A stretch of DNA of 17,762 nt from Entrophospora sp. SA101. Taxonomy: Eukaryota; Glomeromycota; Glomeromycetes; Entrophosporales; Entrophosporaceae. Below are positions 8,849 through 16,276 of this stretch, piece by piece. The notes beneath the pieces were generated by a model. That model made no database searches. It was given only the letters and a program-made list of their open reading frames with translations, and was not told the origin of the DNA. The translations under genes and the position numbers were made by a program. Numbering within the stretch: the stretch's first letter is position 1; each line of letters opens with the position of its first letter. Location: NCBI GenBank assembly GCA_958430865.1, contig CAUDNR010000109.1, forward strand, positions 6,253 through 24,014, in the 5' to 3' direction.

Positions 8849-8951
8849 TATTTAAATTAACAATCAAAAATTGTATTTTTATTTAAATTAACAATCAAAA
8901 ATTGTATTTTTATTTAAATTAACAATCAAAATTGTATTTTTATTTAAATTA
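8849..8951. repeat. 31-bp tandem repeat, about 3.3 copies
   Basis: The unit begins TATTTAAATTAACAATC and ends AAATTGTATTTT. Copies start at 8849, 8880, 8911 and 8941. The third has lost one A, giving a period of 30. Confidence 0.9.
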
Positions 8952-9161
8952 TGTTAATATATTAATAATAAATAATAATTATAAAATAAAATATTTTTAA
9001 GATATAAATTTGCTCTGTATAACGAACTTTATAATTTAAAAAGTTGTGATTATAAGAAATATCATTTGATTAATATATTTTGCAAATTGTTTCACTTTTT
9101 TTAAAAAATCAAAATATAAAAAATACATACATTAAAAACTCATGTATTATTATTATTATAA

Positions 9162-9812
9162 TTAGTATTTTTTGATGTCAGCTGTAGTAGCACCCATTTT
9201 AAACTTTGGATTTGGTTCTTCTCTTTTATTATTTCCAGCACAAGTACAGTTGGAGGAAGTTGGGCGGAAGAAGATTGCATTATCACCACAATCTAAACTA
9301 AGGTCGTTAATGACTGAAACGAAAAATTCTGAGCTTCCGTCACCATTATCTTTAATATTAAATTCATCAGTGACATCCTTTATTAAATTTCCACACCCAT
9401 CGATTATTTCAATTGAGTGGCGTTCGGATGAGGGAAGCCCGCCAAAGAATTTGCCAGTGAATTTTATTGATCCATGTTCATTTTGTGAGCCGGTGATTAA
9501 GCCACTGAGTTCATTATCGAATTCGGCACTTGCTACGGAACACGAACAGACTTTGTCTTCATTACGCTTTAATAATAAACTTCTTTTGCCAGTGAATTTT
9601 ATTGATCCATGTTCATTTTGTGAGCCGGTGATTAAGCCACTGAGTTCATTATCGAATTCGGCACTTGCTACGGAACACGAACAGACTTTGTCTTCATTAC
9701 GCTTTAATAATAAACTTCTAGTGCATATATTGGTAGAAGAAACTGCAGCACTTAGAATAGCGATAATGAAAAATAAAGCATAACCAAAAAAAGATTTTGA
9801 AATTAAATGCAT
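9162..9812 (-). CDS. secreted cysteine-containing protein with internal duplication
   Basis: A 216-residue single-exon ORF. Residues 1 to about 26 (MHLISKSFFGYALFFIIAIL, then SAAVSS) form a clear signal peptide, so export is expected. The mature part begins TNICTRSLLLKRNEDKVCSC. A 45-residue block is present twice in a row (32-76 and 77-121), the copies being identical at DNA level. The remainder (FFGGLPSSERHSIEIIDGCG, INDLSLDCGDNAIFF, SNCTCAGNNKREE) carries further cysteines likely to form disulfides. KR pairs at 37-38, 82-83 and 196-197 are candidate Kex2 sites. The glycine-spaced beta-type pattern (SGLITGSQ, KFTGKFFGGL) loosely recalls Cu/Zn-SOD or CHRD-like folds, but metal-binding histidines are not apparent. 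A TATA box lies about 115 bp upstream. Function is unknown; a secreted symbiosis-related protein is one possibility. Confidence 0.8.
   Translation of the reverse strand: MHLISKSFFGYALFFIIAILSAAVSSTNICTRSLLLKRNEDKVCSCSVASAEFDNELSGLITGSQNEHGSIKFTGKRSLLLKRNEDKVCSCSVASAEFDNELSGLITGSQNEHGSIKFTGKFFGGLPSSERHSIEIIDGCGNLIKDVTDEFNIKDNGDGSSEFFVSVINDLSLDCGDNAIFFRPTSSNCTCAGNNKREEPNPKFKMGATTADIKKY
9450..9719. repeat. exact 135-bp tandem duplication inside the secreted-protein gene
   Basis: Bases 9450-9584 are repeated without difference at 9585-9719. The period of 135 bp is 45 codons, so the frame is kept. The unit spans from the LLLKR processing-like site to the FTGK segment. The absence of any difference indicates a very recent duplication or a misassembly. 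Confidence 0.95.
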
Positions 9813-9926
9813 GTTTGTATGTTATTTTTATAAATTAAATTGTAAAATTCTAAGGTGGTATTTTTATTATGATTAGTATGAATTTAAATTATTGAATTAT
9901 TTTTTTTTAAAAAGAAAGAAAGGTAT

Positions 9927-9937
9927 CCTTTTATATA
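9927..9937 (-). promoter_or_regulatory. TATA box of the secreted-protein gene
   Basis: On the minus strand the sequence is TATATAAAAGG, a good TATA element, about 115 bp upstream of the ATG at 9812. A T-rich/A-rich tract lies between them. Start of transcription would be expected near 9900. Confidence 0.5.
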
Positions 9938-10078
9938 AAATTTTATTTTTATTTTCCTATTATTTTGGTTTTTTTTATTTTTAGATTCTGGTACACAACA
10001 TAACATATATAGACAATTGGAAAGTTTCGAAATTGTTCCGTATCTAGTGACAGGCGTAAAAATTATTTTGAAAAATGG

Positions 10079-10451
10079 CCGAGTTATTAAGTACTTAATA
10101 ACTCTATTGATGATTACTTATTAAGCGTTAAAAAGACAAACGTACAGATCTCTTATTGGTATATACAGTAGCAAAAATTATTTGAATCGTTTAACCAAAT
10201 ATTAATTTGACGAACAAGTTAAATAATTAATTTAGTTTAAGTAATGAGTGTGCATAAAATACAGTGTGCAGAGTGTACATGCTAACCAAATTTGATAATT
10301 ATTTTTTACCAAATCTGAATTTGGTTAGCACAGCACATTCTGCACACTTAATTCTATACATCGGGATTGATTGAAAATGGATCTTTTGGATTAATGACTC
10401 TTGCTCAGAGTGCAACAGTTAATAAGTGGTTATTAACTATCAATAACTCGG
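10079..10451. mobile_element. possible inverted-repeat element with nested palindromes
   Basis: The left part (10079-10129; CCGAGTTATT, TTAATAAC, ACTTATTAA, GTT) matches the reverse complement of 10414-10451 with a ~13-bp gap. The left arm itself contains a perfect 24-bp palindrome at 10081-10104, with arms GAGTTATTAAGT. A separate foldback (10264-10347) is nested between the arms. No coding sequence is seen. The outer limits are uncertain. Confidence 0.45.
10264..10347. mobile_element. foldback/MITE-like element, 30-bp arms
   Basis: The left arm starts GTGTGCAGAGTGTACATGCT and the right arm's reverse complement starts GTGTGCAGAATGTGCTGTGC. Both continue into TAACCAAATT. The arms are about 30 bp with five or so differences, and the loop is ~22 bp. 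No target duplication is evident. Confidence 0.65.
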
Positions 10452-11039
10452 AGTTAATAAGTGTAGGGTTAAAAATTCCCATCACTACACGTATCCTTAC
10501 AAATTTGTGTAACCCCGCTTTTCAATAATAAAATAAGGAACCCGTTTATTGAAAATCAGTATCATACTGGAAAACAATTAAGATACATGACCAATCAACA
10601 AGTGCGATTCATATTTTTTAGCACGGTGCTTATTCCGTTTGGTTGTTCCATTCAATTTACACGTAAAAAAGAAAGCTAGCATTTATTTAGCTTTGTACGA
10701 ATCTATTGGGGTCTCTTTTGAAATAAAATTATTGATTACGCACATGGCTTGATTTATTATTTGTTATTTTTAGGGGTCTGCTAGTTAGCGATTTTAATAG
10801 ATACATTGCCCTAAAAAAAAAATATGTAATAAAATTATATCAGAGAATCAGATTGAAACATATTGTTATGTAGGCATTAGAGAAATTATCACGATAAAGT
10901 AATTATTTTTAATTGATAAAGCTCTAGAAGTTGTAAAAGCATTAATTCTATACGTAAATTTTTTGCATAATTATTATGTATCTGATAATTGGATGTGAAT
11001 TTGTTTTACATTAATGTTTTAATTTTTATTTATTCAAAC
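10452..11039. other. intergenic, no gene seen
   Basis: A 10-bp inverted repeat (TTTTCAATAA / TTATTGAAAA) lies at 10519-10555. Otherwise no open frame, repeat or RNA gene could be supported. Confidence 0.5.
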
Positions 11040-11190
11040 AAACTAAATTTATTTAATGATGTATAATTCTTGAGATATGCAATTTTTGTCACCACAATTT
11101 TTTTCGTAATGCACTGTATATGAGATTTTTTTGTGGATTATGTCCATTACTGTTTTTGGGAATGACTATTATGAAGAAAAGTAAAGTAAA
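11040..11190. repeat. diverged copy of the repeat found at 12691-13040
   Basis: CTAAATTTATTTA, then ATAATTCTTGAGATATGCA, then TTTTTTTGTGGATTATGTCC and ACTGTTTTTGGGAATGACTA parallel the order of blocks at 12700-12980 in the same orientation. One ~25-bp insertion lies between the first and second halves. Confidence 0.5.
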
Positions 11191-11221
11191 TGGTTCCAAA
11201 AAGTCAAGTTGGATATGAAAA

Positions 11222-11422
11222 GATGACCCATTCTTGTAGTGGAAACATAAATAAAAATAGATTTCCGGTTTATCAAAATTACTAAATATTTGTGTGCACC
11301 TACAACGTTCCACCCCATGCGAGAGATTATTTAGTCAAACTGGAGATTTTAAAAAAAACAAACCTTATCCAACTTTTATTCGAAAAGATTGTTTTTTGAT
11401 TGATAATTTTGATGGAATGTAA
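11222..11422 (+). pseudogene. hAT transposase C-terminal (dimerisation) remnant
   Basis: Plus-strand frames spell DDPFL, a stop, WKHK, then FPVYQNY and IFVCTYNVPP, and in the next frame CERLFSQTGDFKKNK (from 11318) to TAA at 11420-11422. This order matches the hAT dimerisation domain (DPL-x-WW, FP-x-LS, a small-residue stretch, then ERLFS-x-x-G). At least two stops and two frame changes show it is dead. The left boundary and the rest of the transposase are not recognised here. Confidence 0.55.
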
Positions 11423-11579
11423 ATTTAAATTTTTTGTAATCAATGAATAATCATACTAAATGATTGAATTTAATTGATTGAATATAAAAATATTCATTAG
11501 TACAACATCTAACCTTATATTCAATCAATTAAATTCAATCATATAGTATGATTATTCATTGATTACAAAAAATTTAAAT
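11423..11579. repeat. long near-perfect hairpin 1 (64-bp arms)
   Basis: Arms 11423-11486 and 11516-11579 are reverse complements over 64 bp with one mismatch (ACTAAATG against ACTATATG), with a 29-bp loop. Such purity implies recent origin. The left arm starts directly at the end of the hAT remnant, and the right arm abuts hairpin 2. Confidence 0.9.
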
Positions 11580-11712
11580 ATAAGGTTTCCTTTATTGATA
11601 TTTCTTCTTTGTGTTGCATCCTGCGCTTATTGGGAAGATGTTATAGTAGATCTACTATATACATCTTCCCAATAAACACAGAAGAAGAAATATCAATAAA
11701 GGAAACCTTATA
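11579..11712. repeat. long near-perfect hairpin 2
   Basis: The outer arms (TATAAGGTTTCCTTTATTGA and TATTTCTTCTT on the left, mirrored at 11680-11712) are exact. The inner arms TTATTGGGAAGATG and CATCTTCCCAATAA meet at a central 16-bp palindrome around AGATCT (11643-11658). The left arm carries about 12 extra bases (GCATCCTGCGC region) absent from the right arm. Confidence 0.9.
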
Positions 11713-12072
11713 ATTATTGAGATACACAAGTACAACATCATATTGTGGTGTTACAAAAGACTTCGGCTTTCTTAATCACGGAATAGTTGTTATTATTAGC
11801 ATTGTTATATTTTTGGAATTTTTTTTTTAAGATGTGAATGGTATGCAGGTTATCTCGGCGATTAAAATGCAAGAATTTATATTTATAATTTATATTAATA
11901 TATTATTAAAAATTTGAAATTCACATCAGGGATCTTCCATTAAAAAAACAAAAAAACCATTTAAAAAATGCCAGAAAAACTAAAAAGGACAATAATGTTA
12001 CTAATAAACAATGTTAGTGTGATATTACAATCATTTATTATCATTTATTAATCTAATGGTATATTTTCATAT

Positions 12073-12186
12073 CTTCAAGAAGAGATTATTGCAGATGTTC
12101 AGGAGAATGTTCCTTCGTTGGGCATAGAGATTCGGGCATTGAAAAATAAAACAATCCGCGAACGTTATATTTCATTTTTGTTATAA
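12073..12186 (+). pseudogene. possible terminal exon or coding fragment, unknown
   Basis: An open stretch of 37 codons (LQEEIIADVQENVPSLGIEI, then RALKNKTIRERYISFLL) ends at TAA 12184-12186. It has a more protein-like composition than its surroundings. It is preceded by TTTTCATATCTTCAAG, which could be a splice acceptor, but no upstream exon joins in frame: the best donor, near 12012, would create a stop. A short frame near 11838-11880 (DVNGMQVISAIKMQ) could be another piece of the same dead gene. The family is not recognised. Confidence 0.22.
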
Positions 12187-12308
12187 TATTGTAAATGCAT
12201 GCATTAAATAAATAAAAAACAGAAAAGGAAATTATTTTTTTTTTATTATTAGCAATTTATTTGTAAGTTTTCCGTAATGCACGGCAATAATTATATTTGT
12301 AAAATTAA

Positions 12309-12453
12309 ATGATAATAATAATCATCTCTGTTTTAATATTAATTTTGTCCGGGACGACAAATTGCAAAATTGGTAATTTATATTTTACAAATATTATAAA
12401 TTCCCAGCGACCTTTTTTCCCAGTAGTTAAATATTTTAAGTATTATTTCCAGC
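12309..12453 (+). pseudogene. possible signal-peptide start of a secreted protein, truncated by a MITE
   Basis: ATG 12309 opens MIIIIISVLILILSGTTNCK, a textbook signal-peptide pattern (hydrophobic core, then SGTTNC), followed by IGNLYFTNIINSQRPFFPVV. After about 48 codons the frame enters a 160-bp MITE at 12454 and ends within it at TAA 12525-12527. Either the gene lost its 3' part to the insertion or the match to a signal peptide is chance, since AT-rich DNA readily encodes Ile runs. Confidence 0.25.
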
Positions 12454-12613
12454 TAGTGTTGGTCGCCAAAACTATTTTGAAGAAGCGAAAGTCAAAACTA
12501 AAATTTAAAGTTATATGTCAAAACTAAATCAAAAGTCAAAAGTTTCGACTTATGGTGAAACCTTTTGAATTTCGCACAGTTGCGAAACTCTCTAGTTTTG
12601 GAAACCAACATTA
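12454..12613. mobile_element. hAT-type MITE with target-site duplication
   Basis: The ends TAGTGTTGGTCGCCAAAACT and, reverse-complemented, TAATGTTGGTTTCCAAAACT form terminal inverted repeats of about 21 bp. The flanks are TTCCAGC at 12447-12453 and TTCCAGC at 12614-12620, a 7-bp exact direct duplication (8 bp if one mismatch is allowed), as expected of hAT insertions. It is 160 bp and non-coding. Confidence 0.8.
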
Positions 12614-12690
12614 TTCCAGCCCTGCTATCCGATTAGTCAATTGTCAAAATAATTTATCATGAGTATCTGGACGCATCCATCAGTACTATA

Positions 12691-13040
12691 AGGTAAAAAC
12701 AAACCTAAATTTACTTATAATTGTTGAGATATGCATCAATACGAATACGAAATTTCTTTGTGAATCATGTTCATTGACTACAACTATCTTGTACAACCCG
12801 GTTTTTTTTATTTGCACATAAACAAAAATCATTGTGGTAGATGTTTTTGGGTTTATGCAACTATGAGGTAAAAACAAACCTAAATTTACTTATAATTGTT
12901 GAGATATGCATCAATACAAGTACGAAATTTCTTTGTGAATCATGTTCATTGACTGCCTTTGGGAAACAACTATCTTGTACAATCTGGTTTTTTTTATTTA
13001 CACAAACAAAATCATTGAAGTAGATGTTTTTGGGTTTATT
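12691..13040. repeat. tandem duplication of a ~175-bp unit
   Basis: Copy 1 starts at 12691 and copy 2 at 12866, both with AGGTAAAAACAAACCTAAAT. The copies are nearly identical up to GTAGATGTTTTTGGGTTTAT. Copy 2 has an 11-bp insertion (GCCTTTGGGAA region). A diverged third copy is at 11040-11190. Small frames on both strands of each unit (for example NEHDSQRNFV on the minus strand) occur but show no recognisable protein. Confidence 0.85.
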
Positions 13041-13243
13041 GAATTTGTTGTACAACATGATAGCACATATAATAACGGTTTATTATATCGTCTTATAACA
13101 GTCAAACGCCCTCCCATCACTATTTAATCATTGAAATGATGATATTGGAATTTTTCCGTCCGCCTTCTTTTTTAAGAAAGACCTTACTTTTTTTCAAGCA
13201 ATCCATTTAATTCATTATTTACGATTTATATATTAATTATTGT

Positions 13244-13253
13244 TATATAAAAA
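13244..13253 (+). promoter_or_regulatory. TATA box of the nine-exon gene
   Basis: TATATAAAAA lies 49-58 bp before the ATG at 13302, giving a likely start of transcription near 13275 and a short 5' leader. Confidence 0.5.
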
Positions 13254-13301
13254 CTTTTTGGCTAATTTGATTTTCATTAATTTACATCCCTTCTTATTAA
13301 A

Positions 13302-15180
13302 ATGCTCGTCCACTTATTCAAAAAACCAATGACAGTTGAGCCAAAGTCGATTTTATATATTCGACGTTCTGCTATTGTTGTGTCAATTGTAATATTAATT
13401 ATTTTTTTTGTGGTGTTGGTGATGAAGCTGGATGATGAACAGCCTACTATAGCTATCACATATTCGAAAGGAAGTCTTGATGATCGTGATAGCCTACCCG
13501 CACCAGGTAAAGATAGTTTGAGTTAAAAAATAATTCACCACAATCAAACCAAATGATATTTTTTCTAATATCAAAACTACGAATGAATGCAGTTATCTAT
13601 TTAAGTTTTGAGACTGAGTTTGGCATCGGATGTAAATTCCTTTATGATAGATGTAAGTAAAATTTTATTTTTATTTTTATAATAATTGTTTTATTGTTAA
13701 TTATTTCACAATAACTGACTCGAAATCTTCAAAAGTGAACGATAATGAAGGAGATTGCCAAAAATATGTAACACAACCAGTAGTATCAGAATATAGTAAT
13801 CTTACTCACGGTCGTCCTTTTCGTGGAAAATTTGCACCAAAAGACTTAAATTTGAGCCGTGCAAATGATCTAGGAAATCCTTTGTTTTTTCTTCTTGACA
13901 TAGGAGCGCTACCCGAAGATTTTAATCGTACCGTGATGATACAGGTATTTGATTCAGGTAAGTTTTTTTATAAAGCTGATTGCAGACATTGATTATTTTT
14001 TGCTGCTTTGATAATAATATGGCAATAAATAAATAGAATTTGATCCGTGGGCTGATGATTTTGATCAAAGTAGAATGACTCCATTTGCTGAATCATTTGA
14101 CTCTATGAATCTCTACGTTATACCAAGTGGAGTAGTATGTATTTGGGATTAATCATTGTTTTAAAAAGGGGGATAAATTTGCAAATTGACAATATGATTT
14201 AAAATCAATAGAGTGAACTACTTACATACTCTAGAAGAATCAGAAAAACTCTACCCGAGTCAAAATCAACTTTAATTGGTTTCCGAACACCAAAATACAA
14301 TGAAGTAAAGTACCTTGAATCAGAAATACGTAAGAATGTTTATTAAAAAAAGCTTGATTGCATATTTTATCATCATACGTGTATTTTTAATCCTGATTTT
14401 ATTTGTGATACGGACTAATAACCACAGAGACTATCAATAATAGCTACGCGGCATCATTTGCACTTGTAAAAGTTGGTGTACAGGACTTCAATGTGGTAGT
14501 GGAACAAGAACAAAGGTAAAAACCGCATTTTTTTATTGGAATATTATTATTATGTCCTTGCTAACACATTTGTATGCACAATTTTACAATGATAACAATG
14601 TATAATAGGATCAATTCTGTAAGTAATTTAAAGATTCGTTTTTTGGAAAAATTCGTCACACGCAAATAGTAATAGTAATAGTAATCATTCTGATTATAGT
14701 TGGTAACCGTATTAGGAACTATTTCTGGCTATTATAGTATTATTGCAACCTTTTATATCCTTTTGTTTGGTAAGTTTGACTTTTTTTTTGTTTTTTGAGT
14801 TAAATCATTCGTTACGTAATTTACTCAATTATTTCAAAAAATTCTTAGGTGCCGGTTCACTCAGTCCATGGGGTATTGTACATAACGGATGCTGGAAATT
14901 CAGACGCTTCAAAAAGGAAACCGAAGATGAACTCAAAAAGGAAGCAGATAAATTCGCGTCGGAAGTGGAGAAGGGTGGCATAGATGATGCAGCAAAAGTT
15001 AAAGAATTGGAAGTTTGGAAATTACAAATTGAAAAAGACTTTCATGCAGAAAAAATTAAAAAATTGGAAATTTGGAAATCAGAAATTGAAGAAAAACTTA
15101 AAACTTTACCAATAAATCCCAATATAACATCGCAATCAGGGCTGGAAATAGGGTCTGAAAAAAACGGAAGTTCCTCCTGA
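13302..15180 (+). CDS. two-pass membrane protein, nine exons, 400 aa
   Basis: Exons by splice signals and frame are 13302-13506, 13593-13652, 13736-13957, 14037-14134, 14212-14329, 14428-14515, 14609-14618, 14700-14769 and 14849-15180. They sum to 1,203 nt with no internal stop. A short basic N-terminus precedes helix 1 (SAIVVSIVILIIFFVVLVM, about residues 23-41). Next comes a ~220-residue soluble domain (FGIGCKFLYDR, DCQKYVTQPVVSEYSNLTHG, FDPWADDFDQSRMTPFAESF) with NLT and NRT glycosylation sites, then helix 2 (VTVLGTISGYYSIIATFYIL, about 268-290). LFGAGSLSPWGIVHNGCW leads into a charged C-terminal coiled coil (about 305-375). The layout suggests both ends are cytosolic and the middle luminal or extracellular. 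I recall similar predicted proteins in Rhizophagus, but no function is known to me. The last 15 codons or so come from a MITE. Confidence 0.8.
14609..14618 (+). other. 10-nt microexon (exon 7)
   Basis: The exon GATCAATTCT lies between acceptor TATAATAG and donor GTAAGT. Exon 6 ends with two bases of a codon. Adding these 10 nt gives R-I-N-S and returns the frame to phase 0 for exon 8 (LVTVLGTISG). Skipping it would give S-W-stop at once. The frame logic and good splice signals support it, without transcript evidence. Confidence 0.6.
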
Positions 15181-15254
15181 ATGCTAAAAATTTTCCGGAA
15201 GTTAAAAATTTTTAAAGGAAAATCCGGATTTTTAAAGTACTATTTCCAGTCCTG
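15137..15254. mobile_element. hAT-type MITE inserted in the last exon of the membrane-protein gene
   Basis: The ends CAGGGCTGGAAATAG and, reverse-complemented, CAGGACTGGAAATAG differ at one base and match the CAG-G-CTGG style of hAT termini. The flanking 8-mers ATCGCAAT (15129-15136) and ATCGCAAC (15255-15262) are a target-site duplication with one difference. The 118-bp element supplies the last codons (about SGLEIGSEKNGSSS) and the TGA of the gene. Confidence 0.88.
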
Positions 15255-15262
15255 ATCGCAAC

Positions 15263-15686
15263 CATAACCACAACGATATGCAAGTCCAAACAAACGAACC
15301 ACTAACAAGATTTCATATTATTTATAAAATAACATCTGATATATCAATATTATTCATTATTATTATTCCTTATTTAAATAAATTTGTTTATACTATAAAT
15401 TGAGCTTACGATGTCATAGGTATCTATCTGTGTGTAAATTGTACAGTGCAGGACACCTAGTCCCGCAACTTTTTATTGGTCTTGTATATCCTTTAGTACT
15501 CCAAAAATGGAAATGACACCAAAAAAACAAACCATAGTTTTGAAGCCAAGACCTTTCTCTACAAATTTACGATTTCATTTTGTTGATATGTTACGTTACC
15601 ATAGAGAGACCGAGCCTCAAAGTTGCATGAGTTTACTATGTTAACCCCAAAACTGTCATGTTACACGCGATTTTTTTATACAAAAA
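15263..15686. other. intergenic, downstream of the membrane-protein gene
   Basis: It begins with the probable pre-insertion stop (TAA 15265-15267) and an AT-rich 3' region. The block 15440-15660 (GTGCAGGACACCTAGTCCCG ... GAGACCGAGCCTCAAAGTTG) is less AT-rich and has GCAACTTT near one end and AAAGTTGC near the other, so it may be a further non-autonomous repeat. No coding frame is seen. Confidence 0.4.
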
Positions 15687-15709
15687 CTAGAGTATGCCGG
15701 TCACCGGGA
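15687..15709 (-). mobile_element. Helitron 3' terminus candidate (hairpin plus CTAG)
   Basis: Read on the minus strand, the sequence is AT-C-CCGG-TGA-CCGG-C-AT, a GC-rich hairpin in AT-rich DNA, then ACT and CTAG, followed by T. Helitrons end in CTRR after a short hairpin and insert between A and T. This site fits both rules and lies downstream of the Pif1-like remnant on the same strand. The spacing from hairpin to CTAG is slightly short. Confidence 0.5.
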
Positions 15710-15794
15710 TTTTATTTTCTAGTTAAAAAATTTGGCAAGATTTTAAAATTTAATAAATAATAAATAATTGTTTTAATATACTAATATTACATTA

Positions 15795-16249
15795 TTAATA
15801 TTGTCTATAATGGTAAAGGAATTGATATTTTTCTTTTAGGCAATTGTATTCTTGGATGATTGATTGATCTGTTATAATTGCATTTTTATCAAATGAAATA
15901 ATTTGAAGGTTTTCCCAAGAAGTACATCTGCTTAGTGCAACATATGCTTGACCTGGGGAAAATATTTCAGAATCTAGTGTAATTGAAATTGATTAAAGGC
16001 TTATACTTTGTGTTTTGTGAGGGCAAAAGCATTTTGTAAGGGAAATTATGTCCTGGAAGCAAATGAACCATTTAGATAAAATTTTGAAGTATATTTTGAT
16101 ATTTTTAAATCTATAATTCCGCCATTTATACAAAAAACAATTCTGACTAAATCTTGAGTATGATCTATATCTGCAATTACACCAAAAGTTCCATTACAAA
16201 TTCCTTTTCCAACCATATTATTATTAAGGTACATTACACATGCACCTTG
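15795..16249 (-). pseudogene. Pif1-like helicase C-terminus, broken (Helitron type)
   Basis: The minus strand encodes ACVMYLNNNMVGKGICNGTF and GVIADID, then FPLQNAFALTKHK, then TQSIS, and ITLDSEIFSPGQAYVALSRC with TSWENLQI, ending EYNCLK and a few more residues to TAA. These are the C-terminal motifs of Pif1-family SF1B helicases (N-G-T-x-G-x-V; P-L-x-x-A-F-A-L-T-x-H-K-x-Q-S; G-Q-x-Y-V-A-L-S-R-C). Breaks are a stop at 16048-16046 and a one-base frame change within the HK/TQS motif near 16007, followed by another stop. The N-terminal helicase motifs are absent. Pif1-like domains form the helicase part of Helitron transposases, consistent with the candidate terminus at 15687. Confidence 0.85.
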
Positions 16250-16276
16250 TTATAGAATAAAATTATGTGTAATGTA

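Noticed and set aside
9172..9783. 203-codon plus-strand frame opposite the secreted-protein gene
   Set aside because: It is an antisense shadow. The minus-strand frame has a signal peptide, cysteine pattern and TATA box, and this one has none.
11089..11313. 74-codon minus-strand frame
   Set aside because: It lies opposite the hAT remnant and the diverged repeat copy; the plus-strand hAT motifs explain the sequence better.
12686..13127. Several 60-65 codon frames on both strands
   Set aside because: They arise from the duplicated ~175-bp repeat and are near-copies of each other, with no recognised protein.
13277..13459. 60-codon minus-strand frame
   Set aside because: Antisense to exon 1 of the nine-exon gene.
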